Source of the DNA: an uncultured Bacteroidales bacterium
GTDB taxonomy: Bacteria > Bacteroidota > Bacteroidia > Bacteroidales > P3
Length of the DNA: 5,951 bases
NCBI GenBank assembly: GCA_947097635.1
Contig: CAMURW010000101.1
Location: forward strand, 1-5,951
Direction: 5' to 3'
In this document: positions 1-5,735 of the stretch, one piece after another
Position numbering within the stretch: position 1 is the first letter of the stretch
Layout: every line of letters begins with the position of its first letter
The notes under the pieces: generated by a model
What the model saw: the letters and a program-made list of their open reading frames with translations, nothing else
What the model was told of the DNA's origin: nothing
Database searches by the model: none
Position numbers and translations under genes: made by a program

Positions 1-145
1 TGATGCGGGTGCTGCCGCTGAAGATGGAGAGTAGCGTGACCTTCACGTCGTTTAGGGGGCCCGCCGCCGTGTCTCTCAGCTGTGCCCTCGTAGGGGTGGT
101 GCAGGTCGCTACCAGCAGCATTATAAGCAAGACGCTCCTACGCAT
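1..145 (-). CDS. N-terminus of an exported protein of unknown function (partial)
   Basis: The first 48 codons of a minus-strand gene are visible before the window ends. The protein starts M-R-R-S, has a hydrophobic core at residues 5-13 (VLLIMLLVA), and then a polar stretch ending T-R-A-Q at residues 19-22. That is a classic Sec signal peptide with probable signal peptidase I cleavage after Ala21, leaving Gln at the new N-terminus, which is common in Bacteroidetes exported proteins. Cys15 is preceded by V-A-T, a poor lipobox, so a lipoprotein is less likely. The visible mature part (residues 22-48) is too short to assign a family. A TATCTTTGC box lies 46 bases upstream of the start, and the gene is divergent from purM. 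Export to the periplasm or outer membrane is inferred; function is unknown. Confidence 0.7.
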   Translation of the reverse strand, partial: MRRSVLLIMLLVATCTTPTRAQLRDTAAGPLNDVKVTLLSIFSGSTRI

Positions 146-190
146 AACAAGGTGGTGTGTTTCGTGGATAATAAGTGTGGTTTAGTGGTT

Positions 191-199
191 GCAAAGATA
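191..199 (-). promoter_or_regulatory. Candidate -7 box for the exported-protein gene
   Basis: On the minus strand this reads TATCTTTGC, a full match to the Bacteroidetes primary sigma factor -7 element TAnnTTTG. It predicts a transcript start near base 184 and a leader of about 40 bases before the ATG at 145. No good TTTG/TTG -33 element is seen at the usual 19-21 base spacing, so only half of the promoter is supported. Confidence 0.5.
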
Positions 200-251
200 C
201 ACACTTTTTCGCACATGAGCAGAAATATTCTCCCGAAAGGCAAAAAGTTCG

Positions 252-260
252 TATCTTTGC
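252..260 (+). promoter_or_regulatory. Candidate -7 box for purM
   Basis: This reads TATCTTTGC on the plus strand and matches TAnnTTTG exactly. It is the same 9-mer as the minus-strand box 53 bases to its left. It predicts a transcript start near base 267 and a leader of roughly 155 bases before the purM ATG at 423. The -33 region is weak. I do not recognise a purine or PRPP riboswitch in the leader. Confidence 0.5.
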
Positions 261-292
261 CGTCGCTAATCACTGGACGTCCGCCCCGCGTC

Positions 293-418
293 ATGGTGCA
301 TAACAAGTTATTTCTTACCTGCTTGTGTGCATTGCTGGTCGTCACCTCGGCACTCATTTTTTCCCGCCGGTTAATGTTGCGTATGGTCACGTCCCACGTC
401 ATAGTTATAAACATCTAA
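293..418 (+). CDS. Possible 41-residue single-span membrane peptide upstream of purM (doubtful)
   Basis: An ATG at 293 opens a 41-codon frame that ends with TAA at 416-418, only four bases before the purM start. Residues 7-24 are hydrophobic (from LFLTC to ALIF) and are followed by a basic S-R-R-L-M-L-R patch, which would suit a small inner-membrane peptide with a cytoplasmic positive end. It would be the first frame on a transcript starting near 267. The same frame can be extended back to an ATG at 152, but that lies before the predicted transcript start. I recognise no family. A chance open frame in a leader is the main alternative, and confidence is low. Confidence 0.2.
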   Translation: MVHNKLFLTCLCALLVVTSALIFSRRLMLRMVTSHVIVINI

Positions 419-422
419 CATC

Positions 423-1595
423 ATGGAACCGCTAAAATACAATCTTCGTGGTGTCTCTGCATCCAAAGAGGATGTCCACGCCGCCATCAAGAACCTGGAC
501 AAAGGACTTTATCCTAAGGCTTTTTGCAAGATAATACCTGACATTATAGGAGGCGACGATGCCTACTGCAACATCATGCACGCCGACGGTGCCGGCACCA
601 AGAGTTCGCTGGCATACCTTTACTGGAAGGAGACTGGCGACCTCTCTGTGTGGAAAGGCATCGCAATCGATGCAGTGGTGATGAACCTCGACGATCTGTT
701 GTGCGTAGGTGCCATGAACAACATCCTGCTCTCCTCCACCATAGGCCGCAACAAGAACCTCATCCCTGGCGAAGTCATCAGCGCCATCATCGGCGGTACC
801 GAGGAGTTCCTGCAGCAGATGCGCGACCTTGGCATTGGCATTCATCTCACCGGCGGCGAGACCGCCGACGTAGGTGACCTCGTGCGTACCGTGATCGTGG
901 ACAGCACCGTCACTGCCCGCATGCGCCGCGCCGATGTTGTGGACAACGGTCACATCCATGCCGGCAACGTCATCGTTGGCATAGCCTCCTACGGGCAGGC
1001 CAGTTACGAGGATGCCTACAACGGCGGCATGGGCAGCAACGGCCTCACCAGCGCACGTCACGACGTATTCTCGAAGTTCTACGCCGAGCATTACCCTGAG
1101 AGCTATGACTATCGGCTGCCCCAAGAGGTGGTGTACTGCGGCGACAGGTGTCTCACCGATGCCACCGAGGTGCCTGGCGTGGATGCCGGTCACCTGGTGC
1201 TGTCGCCCACACGCACCTACGCACCCATCATCCGTCGCGTGCTGGATGAATATCGCCCCCGCATCAGCGGCATGATTCACTGTAGCGGCGGCGCGCAGAC
1301 CAAGGTGCTGCATTTCATAGATCGCCTCCATGTCGTCAAGGACAACCTGTTTCCCGTCCCCCCGCTCTTCCGTCTCATCCACGAGCAGAGTGGCACACCG
1401 TGGCAGGAGATGTACACCGTCTTCAACATGGGACACCGCATGGAGATATACACTGACGAAGCCAGTGCCCAAGGCATCATAGACATCTGTCGCAGTTTCC
1501 GCGTGGATGCCCAGGTGATAGGCCACTGCGAGGAATACGGCGAGCCTTTGGTGACTGTGCAGTCCGAATACGGCAAGTTTGAATACAGAAGCTGA
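423..1595 (+). CDS. purM: Phosphoribosylformylglycinamidine cyclo-ligase (AIR synthase), long Bacteroidetes form
   Basis: PurM is a cytosolic enzyme of de novo purine synthesis. It uses ATP to close formylglycinamidine ribonucleotide (FGAM) into aminoimidazole ribonucleotide (AIR). The 390-residue product shows the PurM/SelD-type ATP-binding family signatures: D55-G-A-G-T-K60, the acidic DAVVMNLDDLL segment at 83-93, GGETAD at 144-149, and a glycine-rich GSNGLTSAR at 204-212. In the C-terminal domain it has HCSGGAQTK at 286-294, where classical PurM has a GGG-type loop, and FNMGHRM at 334-340, matching the FNMG motif. Typical PurM is about 345 residues; this longer, divergent type is what I know from Bacteroides and Prevotella. 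The ATG at 423 gives the expected family start (YNLRGVSASKEDV soon after the Met). It seems to be a one-gene unit: a -7 box lies at 252 and a strong terminator begins 24 bases after the stop. No frameshift is visible. Confidence 0.93.
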   Translation: MEPLKYNLRGVSASKEDVHAAIKNLDKGLYPKAFCKIIPDIIGGDDAYCNIMHADGAGTKSSLAYLYWKETGDLSVWKGIAIDAVVMNLDDLLCVGAMNNILLSSTIGRNKNLIPGEVISAIIGGTEEFLQQMRDLGIGIHLTGGETADVGDLVRTVIVDSTVTARMRRADVVDNGHIHAGNVIVGIASYGQASYEDAYNGGMGSNGLTSARHDVFSKFYAEHYPESYDYRLPQEVVYCGDRCLTDATEVPGVDAGHLVLSPTRTYAPIIRRVLDEYRPRISGMIHCSGGAQTKVLHFIDRLHVVKDNLFPVPPLFRLIHEQSGTPWQEMYTVFNMGHRMEIYTDEASAQGIIDICRSFRVDAQVIGHCEEYGEPLVTVQSEYGKFEYRS

Positions 1596-1618
1596 CGGAC
1601 AAAAGCTCGGATACATTC

Positions 1619-1649
1619 GCCTCTACGACTACTCGTAGAGGCTTTTTTT
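1619..1649 (+). terminator. Rho-independent terminator of purM
   Basis: A perfect 10-bp stem (GCCTCTACGA pairing with TCGTAGAGGC) closes a four-base CTAC loop and is followed directly by seven Ts. It begins 24 bases after the purM stop codon. The match is textbook, so transcription of purM very probably ends here. Confidence 0.93.
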
Positions 1650-1700
1650 ATGCTTGTAAGGCTATTTTACTACTGTAATATTTCTTAATTTATCTCTTAA

Positions 1701-1961
1701 GCAAGAACTGTCCGTCAATGGTATCATCGATGCCGCCAGAGTGAAGAAGCTGCACAAGTGCCGTATGCAGGCGGCATCATCTACAAGGCAAACCATCTTT
1801 TTGGACTAAACGATGCCGTGTCAGGCCATAAGAATGTCCCCGAATGGGAGGAATGCTTCGTATGGGCCATTTCCGGCTTCATGCTGAAGGACGAGGTGTC
1901 GCCCAACGAGATTAATGCTGGCGAGGCCAATACCAGGCAAGATGTATCCCGCGTTCTATGA
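1701..1961 (+). pseudogene. Plus-strand coding-like fragment, unrecognised, probably a gene remnant
   Basis: This frame is open from a TAA at 1698-1700 to a TGA at 1959-1961. From a GTG at 1758 it encodes 67 residues with a protein-like composition, including a PEWEECFVWAISGFML segment. About 42 of the 67 codons end in G or C, which resembles purM and suggests past coding. There is no ATG, no promoter box and no homologous domain that I can name with confidence. The short KANHLFGL motif is faintly like the NNLFGIK motif of FlgJ-type glucosaminidases, but this is only a resemblance. A second frame (about 1703-1807, QELSVNGIIDAARVKKLHK and onward) also looks coding and could be the same gene before a frameshift. 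The best reading is a decayed gene; a real small gene with a GTG start is possible. Confidence 0.3.
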
Positions 1962-2112
1962 GCAGCAGCGTTGTGGGATAAACAGGAAGAAGTAGCCTGG
2001 CAATGCTGCTGCTCCCAGCAAAGATAATGCCGCCGCAATAACAAACAAGAACGGCTGTGAGCAGGAAATAGAACCCGCCGTGTGCCAGATGACGTTAATA
2101 TAGGCATATAGA
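1912..2112 (-). pseudogene. Minus-strand remnant resembling the C-terminus of a membrane protein
   Basis: Read on the minus strand, the frame from 2094 to the TAA at 1914-1912 has no start codon but encodes a strongly hydrophobic stretch: FYFLLTAVLVCYCGGIIFAG, then SSSIARLLLPVYPTTLLLIE, and a short tail. Two membrane spans joined by an R-L-L-L-P-V-Y-P segment are reminiscent of the last spans of polytopic glycosyltransferases, which is a loose resemblance and not an assignment. Just upstream, another frame (YAYINVIWHTAG, ending near 2074) would join it smoothly after a one-base shift, suggesting a frameshifted gene end. It overlaps the plus-strand fragment by about 50 bases, so the two cannot both be intact functional genes of this form. 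Chance hydrophobic frames are the alternative. Confidence 0.25.
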
Positions 2113-2176
2113 CATGTACAAGGGCCTTGGATGTCTGCTTCTTGTGTGTTTTGGGGGAACAGAATTATTTATTCGC

Positions 2177-2206
2177 CTCCGCAACGCCGCTCGTAAGTTG
2201 CAGGAG
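2177..2206. repeat. Inverted repeat 24 bases past the tRNA 3' end
   Basis: CTCCGCAAC (2177-2185) pairs with GTTGC-A-GGAG (2197-2206), giving nine base pairs with one bulged A and an 11-base loop. It lies downstream of the minus-strand tRNA. On that strand the sequence after the hairpin is AT-rich but lacks a clean run of T, so it is a weak terminator or processing-structure candidate only. Confidence 0.35.
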
Positions 2207-2229
2207 AATTTCCTCTTTATGGGTAGAAT

Positions 2230-2305
2230 TGGAGCGACAGACGGGGTTCGAACCCGCGACCTGCGGCTTGGGAAGCCGCCGCTCTGCCAACTGAGCTACT
2301 ATCGC
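2230..2305 (-). tRNA. tRNA-Gly, anticodon CCC, with encoded CCA
   Basis: On the minus strand a complete 73-base cloverleaf folds. The acceptor stem GCGATAG pairs with CTGTCGC with one G-U pair. The D stem is GCTC/GAGC. The anticodon stem GCGGC/GCCGC carries the loop TTCCCAA. The variable loop has 5 bases, and the T arm is GCGGG-TTCGAAC-CCCGT with one G-U pair. The anticodon CCC (2272-2270) reads the glycine codon GGG. Discriminator U73 is the usual glycine identity base in bacteria. The 3' CCA (2232-2230) is genomically encoded. It sits 77 bases downstream of the phosphate transporter stop on the same strand. I found no convincing promoter of its own, so it may be co-transcribed with, or processed from, readthrough. 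Confidence 0.97.
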
Positions 2306-2382
2306 AATGAATATACAACAATAACGGCGCTGCTACGTGTTTATTGTGTGTAAAGTGATTTTTTCCTTTTTTCTGCGGAAAT

Positions 2383-4206
2383 CTATATTTCTTCGTGGGG
2401 CATGTCGGCTGTGGAGACGTCTTTTATCTGCATTTCTTCTTCGTTGTCGGCTATTTTCTTGCTGTTGTCGATGGCTTCGGAGATGTTGATGATATGGTCG
2501 CCCATTTTTTCGTATTGTGCGTATAGCATGCTATAGGCGTTGCCGATGGCGTAGTCGTAGACTCCGAGCTTCAGGGCGTCGAAGTGCCGTTTGCGTAGCA
2601 CGTCGCGATATTTGTTGATGGCATCCTCTGCTTTGTATGCTTCGTCCAGGTTGATGTCGTCGTAGGCACCATGCAGGTTGGAGCGCATCACGTCCAGTGC
2701 ATGTTGCACCAGCTGCGTCATGTGCGAGAGGTTGTCGTTGAGTCCTTGATCGAAATGTATGGCGTCTTCGCGCTTGTTCTTGCGTACCATCGCCATCTGG
2801 AAGATGTCGTCGCCTATGCTTTCCAGGTTGTCCACGATGCGTAGCAGTGAGCTGACGCGTTGCGAGCCGCGTGCGCTGAGGTCGTCGGCGCTGATGCTGG
2901 TGAGGTATTTCGTCATTTCCAGCTCCAGGCGGTCGGTGAGTGCCTCGCTTTTCTCTATGCGCGAGAATACTTTGTCAAACTCTTCTTCCGTCTTTGCCGT
3001 CCTCAGTCCGGGCAGTAGTTGGAACATCCGAATAACAAGGTCGCTGAAATCCGCAGCCTCTTTTTCCGCAGCCTGTATGGAGAGTTCGGCAGTGCCCATG
3101 AGTCCGTGGCTGATATAGGTGAGGTGGAATTCGCTCTCTTTATCCTCGGCGTTCTCGGGCACCATCCATTCCACGATTTTAATGATGGTGGGAATGAACC
3201 ACACCAGGATGAAGGTGTTCACGACGTTGAACAAAGTGTGGAAGAGCGACAGGGCCAGGGGCACTGCCGGGGCCACGGTCATCATGGCGTGCGTGCGTGC
3301 TTCGCCGCTGAAGCCGGCGAGATCGATGTCGGGGTTCAGTCCGGTGAGACTCTCCGTCATCCTGCCAATGAGGCTCAGTTCGGGGCGTAGCACCAGCAGC
3401 GTGAGGATGACACCGACGACGTTGAACACCAGGTGTGCGCGCGCTGCCCGCTTGGCGTTTGTGTTCGCCACCATTGCCGCAAGGTTGGCGGTGATGGTGG
3501 TGCCTATGTTCTGCCCCATCACCAGTGCCACTGCCATGTCGAAGCTTATCCATCCGTTGTAGCACATCACCAAGGTCACGGCCATCACTGCTGCCGACGC
3601 CTGCAGGATGCAGGTGAGCAATGCTCCAATTAGTGTGAAGATGATGATGGAAAGGAATCCCCAGTTGCTTAGCGAGGCCAGTGCCTCCAGTGCTTTGGGG
3701 TATTGCTGTAGGTCCGGCATGCTGGTCTGCAGGAAACCGAGACCCGCCATAAGTATGGCGAAGCCGAAAATGAACTCTGCCAGGTTCTTTTGTCTATTTT
3801 TCTTGCTGAAGAAGAGGCATAGCGCCAATGCGGCAGCGGCAAGGATGAGGCTGAACGTCCCGCCGCTTTCGCCCAGACCGAAGAGCGAGATGATCCATGC
3901 CGTGACGGTGGTGCCAATGTTGGCACCCATGATTACCGCTATGGCTCCTGCCAGGCTCATGAGACCAGCGTTGACGAAGGACACCACCATCACCGTTGTG
4001 GCCGACGAACTTTGCACCAGCGTTGTGACAACGGTGCCAGCCAGGATGCCACTGAAGGGGTTGCCTGTAATCTTGCGCAGGATGCTGCGCATCTTGCTGC
4101 CCGCTATTTTCTGCAAGCCCGTGCTCATCAGCGTCATGCCGAAGAGAAACAGGCCTAGCGCACCCATGAAATTGATGATGACAATGACGATGTCCCAGAA
4201 ATTCAT
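2383..4206 (-). CDS. Na+/phosphate cotransporter of the NptA/YjbB type with C-terminal PhoU-like domain
   Basis: This inner-membrane protein of 607 residues should move inorganic phosphate with Na+ (Na_Pi_cotrans family, two inverted repeats). Numbered from the chosen start, repeat 1 has the signature QSSSATT at 65-71 with GANIGTT at 94-100. Repeat 2 has QASAAV at 202-207 with GQNIGTT at 231-237. Several hydrophobic spans lie between about 10 and 345. After about residue 360 it becomes a soluble helical domain of the PhoU type: EKSEALTDRLELEM near 419-432, RIVDNLESIGDD near 456-467, and YEKMGDHIINISE near 566-578. These resemble the metal-binding E-x-x-x-D helices of PhoU. I chose the ATG at 4206 (MNFWDIV) because family members begin just before the first span and because AT-rich sequence precedes it. 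An in-frame ATG at 4275 would add a 23-residue polar extension. Substrate direction (uptake or efflux) cannot be read from the sequence. Confidence 0.88.
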   Translation of the reverse strand: MNFWDIVIVIINFMGALGLFLFGMTLMSTGLQKIAGSKMRSILRKITGNPFSGILAGTVVTTLVQSSSATTVMVVSFVNAGLMSLAGAIAVIMGANIGTTVTAWIISLFGLGESGGTFSLILAAAALALCLFFSKKNRQKNLAEFIFGFAILMAGLGFLQTSMPDLQQYPKALEALASLSNWGFLSIIIFTLIGALLTCILQASAAVMAVTLVMCYNGWISFDMAVALVMGQNIGTTITANLAAMVANTNAKRAARAHLVFNVVGVILTLLVLRPELSLIGRMTESLTGLNPDIDLAGFSGEARTHAMMTVAPAVPLALSLFHTLFNVVNTFILVWFIPTIIKIVEWMVPENAEDKESEFHLTYISHGLMGTAELSIQAAEKEAADFSDLVIRMFQLLPGLRTAKTEEEFDKVFSRIEKSEALTDRLELEMTKYLTSISADDLSARGSQRVSSLLRIVDNLESIGDDIFQMAMVRKNKREDAIHFDQGLNDNLSHMTQLVQHALDVMRSNLHGAYDDINLDEAYKAEDAINKYRDVLRKRHFDALKLGVYDYAIGNAYSMLYAQYEKMGDHIINISEAIDNSKKIADNEEEMQIKDVSTADMPHEEI

Positions 4207-4409
4207 CTTGATAATATGTAATAAATTTTTCGACGAGCCGTCTTCTTTCCGAGTATGCTCGCGTGGCGTTTGCAAAGGGGCTGTGCGTTATCGCAGGACG
4301 ATTGGGGGTGAACTTTGTTGTTTTTGTTGTTCCCCGCGGGTGGTAATGCGCGCAGTAGCAGTCTTATTATCAGTTAAATATATATCATTTGTATGTCAGT
4401 ATTATCAAT

Positions 4410-4418
4410 GCAAATATA
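4410..4418 (-). promoter_or_regulatory. Candidate -7 box for the phosphate transporter
   Basis: On the minus strand this reads TATATTTGC, a full match to TAnnTTTG. It would start transcription near base 4403, giving a leader of about 200 bases before the ATG at 4206 (or about 130 before the alternative ATG at 4275). The -33 region is not convincing. The leader contains a CCCCGCGGG palindrome-like core but no riboswitch that I recognise. Confidence 0.5.
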
Positions 4419-4509
4419 ACATAAAAATAGAAAGTGTGAGAAAAAAGCTAGGGAAATGAGCAGAACTAAAAAAAATGATTATCAGTACAAAGCATCCAAC
4501 GTGGCATTG

Positions 4510-4806
4510 TTACAGAGTGTCCCATGACTTGGCCATGTGGTAAAGATAATCCAAATCATAGTCCGCAAAGTGTCCCAGTCGCATAGGGTAGGTGATGTGA
4601 GGTATGCCCAGTGGACTTCCGATAGCAAAGCGAAGAACAAACAACATGTCGCTTCGCCATGGAGGCGGCTCTTTTCAGTAGGCATCGTGGGGCTGCGGGG
4701 CACTGTGCCTCCCTTTGGACGTAGTGTGGACTGCCGCGGCCTTCTTCGTGGTCAGTCCCGGCAAGAAGTCGCCACTGCGCCTTGCGTGCGTTAGGCATGC
4801 GTCTGG
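4510..4806 (-). pseudogene. Broken minus-strand reading frame with one internal TGA; function unknown
   Basis: One minus-strand frame runs for 99 codons from about 4806 to the TAA at 4512-4510, interrupted only by a TGA at 4677-4675. The part before the TGA includes SGDFLPGLTTKKAAAVHTTS. The part after it has its own ATG at 4647 and encodes 45 residues, including IPHITYPMRLGHFADYDLDY and ending MAKSWDTL. That last part has a protein-like mix of aromatic and charged residues and is the strongest coding signal in this gap. The block is GC-richer than the AT-rich sequence on both sides. There is no clear start for the full frame, no promoter box and no family I can name. It could be a nonsense-broken gene, a genuine 45-residue protein from 4647, or an interspersed repeat that merely looks coding. 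Confidence 0.35.
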
Positions 4807-4809
4807 AAT

Positions 4810-4853
4810 TCCCGACCCATCCCCGACCCATTCCCGACCCACTCCTGGCCCAT
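4810..4853. repeat. Four tandem copies of an 11-bp unit
   Basis: The unit TCCCGACCCAT occurs at 4810-4820, 4821-4831 (first base C), 4832-4842 (last base C) and 4843-4853 (TCCTGGCCCAT, the most diverged). A partial TCC follows. The period of 11 is not a multiple of three, so the array shifts frame and is unlikely to encode a conserved protein repeat. It sits at the upstream end of the broken minus-strand frame. Confidence 0.85.
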
Positions 4854-4953
4854 TCCATTATGCGGTGCACGTATTGCTTCTTTTCACTTGAAGGGTTCAG
4901 CATGCCTCGTTAATACATAAGATAAATCCTGGATTCAACCTAAAGCTTAGTTC

Positions 4954-4961
4954 TATATTTG
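4954..4961 (+). promoter_or_regulatory. Possible distal -7 box upstream of mraZ
   Basis: TATATTTG fits TAnnTTTG exactly and points towards mraZ from about 280 bases away. No -33 partner is evident, and the surroundings are AT-rich enough for a chance match. Confidence 0.25.
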
Positions 4962-5105
4962 TTTTTTTGCGGATGGTCGTGAAAAAATATCACAGGATAT
5001 GAACAAGAATTCAACCGATGAAAGAGCAAAGCGACGTATTTTTTTTCGATAGATAAGAATATGCAACAATCTTGTTTTCAATGTTTTGTTGTTGTCTTTT
5101 ACGAA

Positions 5106-5126
5106 AAACGAAACTTTTTTTCGTTT
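5106..5126. repeat. AT-rich inverted repeat upstream of mraZ
   Basis: AAACGAAA (5106-5113) pairs with TTTCGTTT (5119-5126) around a CTTTT loop. The eight pairs include only two G-C pairs, so the hairpin is weak. It is flanked by C-T-T-G rather than a T run on the plus strand, so a terminator role is doubtful. Confidence 0.4.
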
Positions 5127-5176
5127 CTTGCGTTTATGGTATTGCATGGCTTGCATCTGGAAGAAAAAGATTTTTT

Positions 5177-5201
5177 TTGGATTTTTTTGGAGATAATTGG
5201 A
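5177..5201 (+). promoter_or_regulatory. Candidate MraZ operator: three TTGGA boxes at 10-bp spacing
   Basis: TTGGA occurs at 5177-5181, 5187-5191 and 5197-5201, each separated by exactly five bases and all in the same orientation, ending 42 bases before the mraZ ATG. MraZ in other bacteria binds direct repeats of a TGGG-like box with a 10-bp period in its own promoter. The spacing, orientation and position fit that pattern; the exact box differs. The array overlaps the presumed -33 element, so binding should repress mraZ-rsmH. This role is inferred. T-rich sequence could give some periodicity by chance. Confidence 0.5.
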
Positions 5202-5219
5202 AATTTCTTCGTACTTTAG
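5186..5219 (+). promoter_or_regulatory. Candidate promoter of mraZ-rsmH
   Basis: TACTTTAG at 5212-5219 matches seven of eight positions of TAnnTTTG. A TTTG at 5186-5189 lies 22 bases upstream, slightly longer than the usual spacing to the -33 element. The start would fall near base 5226, leaving a leader of under 20 bases before the mraZ ATG. Confidence 0.45.
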
Positions 5220-5243
5220 CAGCGTGATTCAAAGCCACTAAAA

Positions 5244-5735
5244 ATGTCGTTAATCATTGGTATAGAGAATTGTAAGGTTGATACAAACGGCCGTTTTAAG
5301 TTTCCAAATGCTTTAAAAAAGCAGTTGGACACTGAAGATGTGCGTTTTGTCGTACGCAAAAGTGACTATGCCCAATGTCTCGAATTGTGGTCTTACACCA
5401 GTTTCATCTCCGAAGTAGAAAAGTTGCGTCTCCAGTTGAATCCGTACTCCAAGGACGACCTGAAGTTGCTGCGCAGGCTCACCGCCGGCAACATCGTGGA
5501 GATGGACAGCAACGACCGCCTGCTGCTGCCTCCAGAACAGAAGCCGCATCTGAACAATGCCAAAGACGTAGTGCTGGAAGGCGTGGGCGACCATGTGGAA
5601 ATATGGAGCCGCGAGCAGTACGACCAGATGAATGGCGAGGCCACCGACTTTGCTTCACTTGCCGACAAGCGCCTGGGACACATAGCCCCTGCCGCTGTCG
5701 CCAATCTTGACGAGAAGCTAAAGCCTGGTGAATAA
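5244..5735 (+). CDS. mraZ: MraZ, transcriptional regulator at the head of the division/cell-wall cluster
   Basis: MraZ is a ring-forming DNA-binding protein of the AbrB/SpoVT type that regulates the division and cell-wall (dcw) cluster it heads. In E. coli it represses its own operon. The 163-residue product has the two expected repeats: D13-T-N-G-R17 followed by FKFPNALKKQL in the first, and D88-S-N-D-R92 followed by LLLPPEQK in the second. These are the paired DxxxR motifs of the family. Length is slightly above the usual 140-155 because of a charged C-terminal tail from about residue 135. The ATG at 5244 places the first repeat at the normal distance from the N-terminus. Its stop overlaps the rsmH start by one base (TAATG), indicating coupled translation. 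Three TTGGA direct repeats just upstream are a likely self-regulation site. Confidence 0.93.
   Translation: MSLIIGIENCKVDTNGRFKFPNALKKQLDTEDVRFVVRKSDYAQCLELWSYTSFISEVEKLRLQLNPYSKDDLKLLRRLTAGNIVEMDSNDRLLLPPEQKPHLNNAKDVVLEGVGDHVEIWSREQYDQMNGEATDFASLADKRLGHIAPAAVANLDEKLKPGE

Larger units (their letters stand above)
4854..5176. other. AT-rich gene-free stretch upstream of mraZ
   Basis: I find no supported gene here on either strand. Open frames are short and rich in Lys, Arg and Phe because of A and T runs. What it does hold is a TATATTTG box at 4954-4961, a low-GC inverted repeat at 5106-5126, and many T-runs leading into the mraZ control region. It probably acts as a long upstream region for the division cluster. 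Confidence 0.5.

Noticed and set aside
432..1616. A 394-codon open frame on the minus strand, antisense to purM
   Set aside because: It is the shadow of purM codon bias (GC-ending codons leave the opposite strand open). Its His/Ala/Val-rich product has no domain, and purM is certain.
2114..2353. A 79-codon plus-strand frame covering the tRNA
   Set aside because: It runs through the antisense of a perfect tRNA cloverleaf. Its GATDGVRTRDLRLGKPP stretch is the well-known false translation of the antisense of tRNA T-arm and anticodon arm.
3608..4459. A 283-codon plus-strand frame opposite the transporter N-terminal half
   Set aside because: Composition is Met/Arg/Ser-rich and mirrors transporter codons on the other strand. 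The transporter motifs are unmistakable.
4810..4853. CRISPR array
   Set aside because: Units are 11 bp with no spacers between them, and no cas gene is present.
4556..4903. A 115-codon minus-strand frame over the tandem repeat
   Set aside because: Its N-terminal G/W/M repeats come from the 11-bp array shifting frame, and the rest is Cys/Arg/His-rich and not protein-like. The neighbouring frame (4806-4510) has better coding character.
5106..5126. Hairpin as an intrinsic terminator protecting the division cluster
   Set aside because: The stem has only two G-C pairs and no adjoining T run in either direction, so it does not meet the usual terminator pattern.
4953..5156. A 67-codon minus-strand frame upstream of mraZ
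   Set aside because: It is rich in Lys/Phe/Arg from A and T runs, with no start context and no conserved motif.
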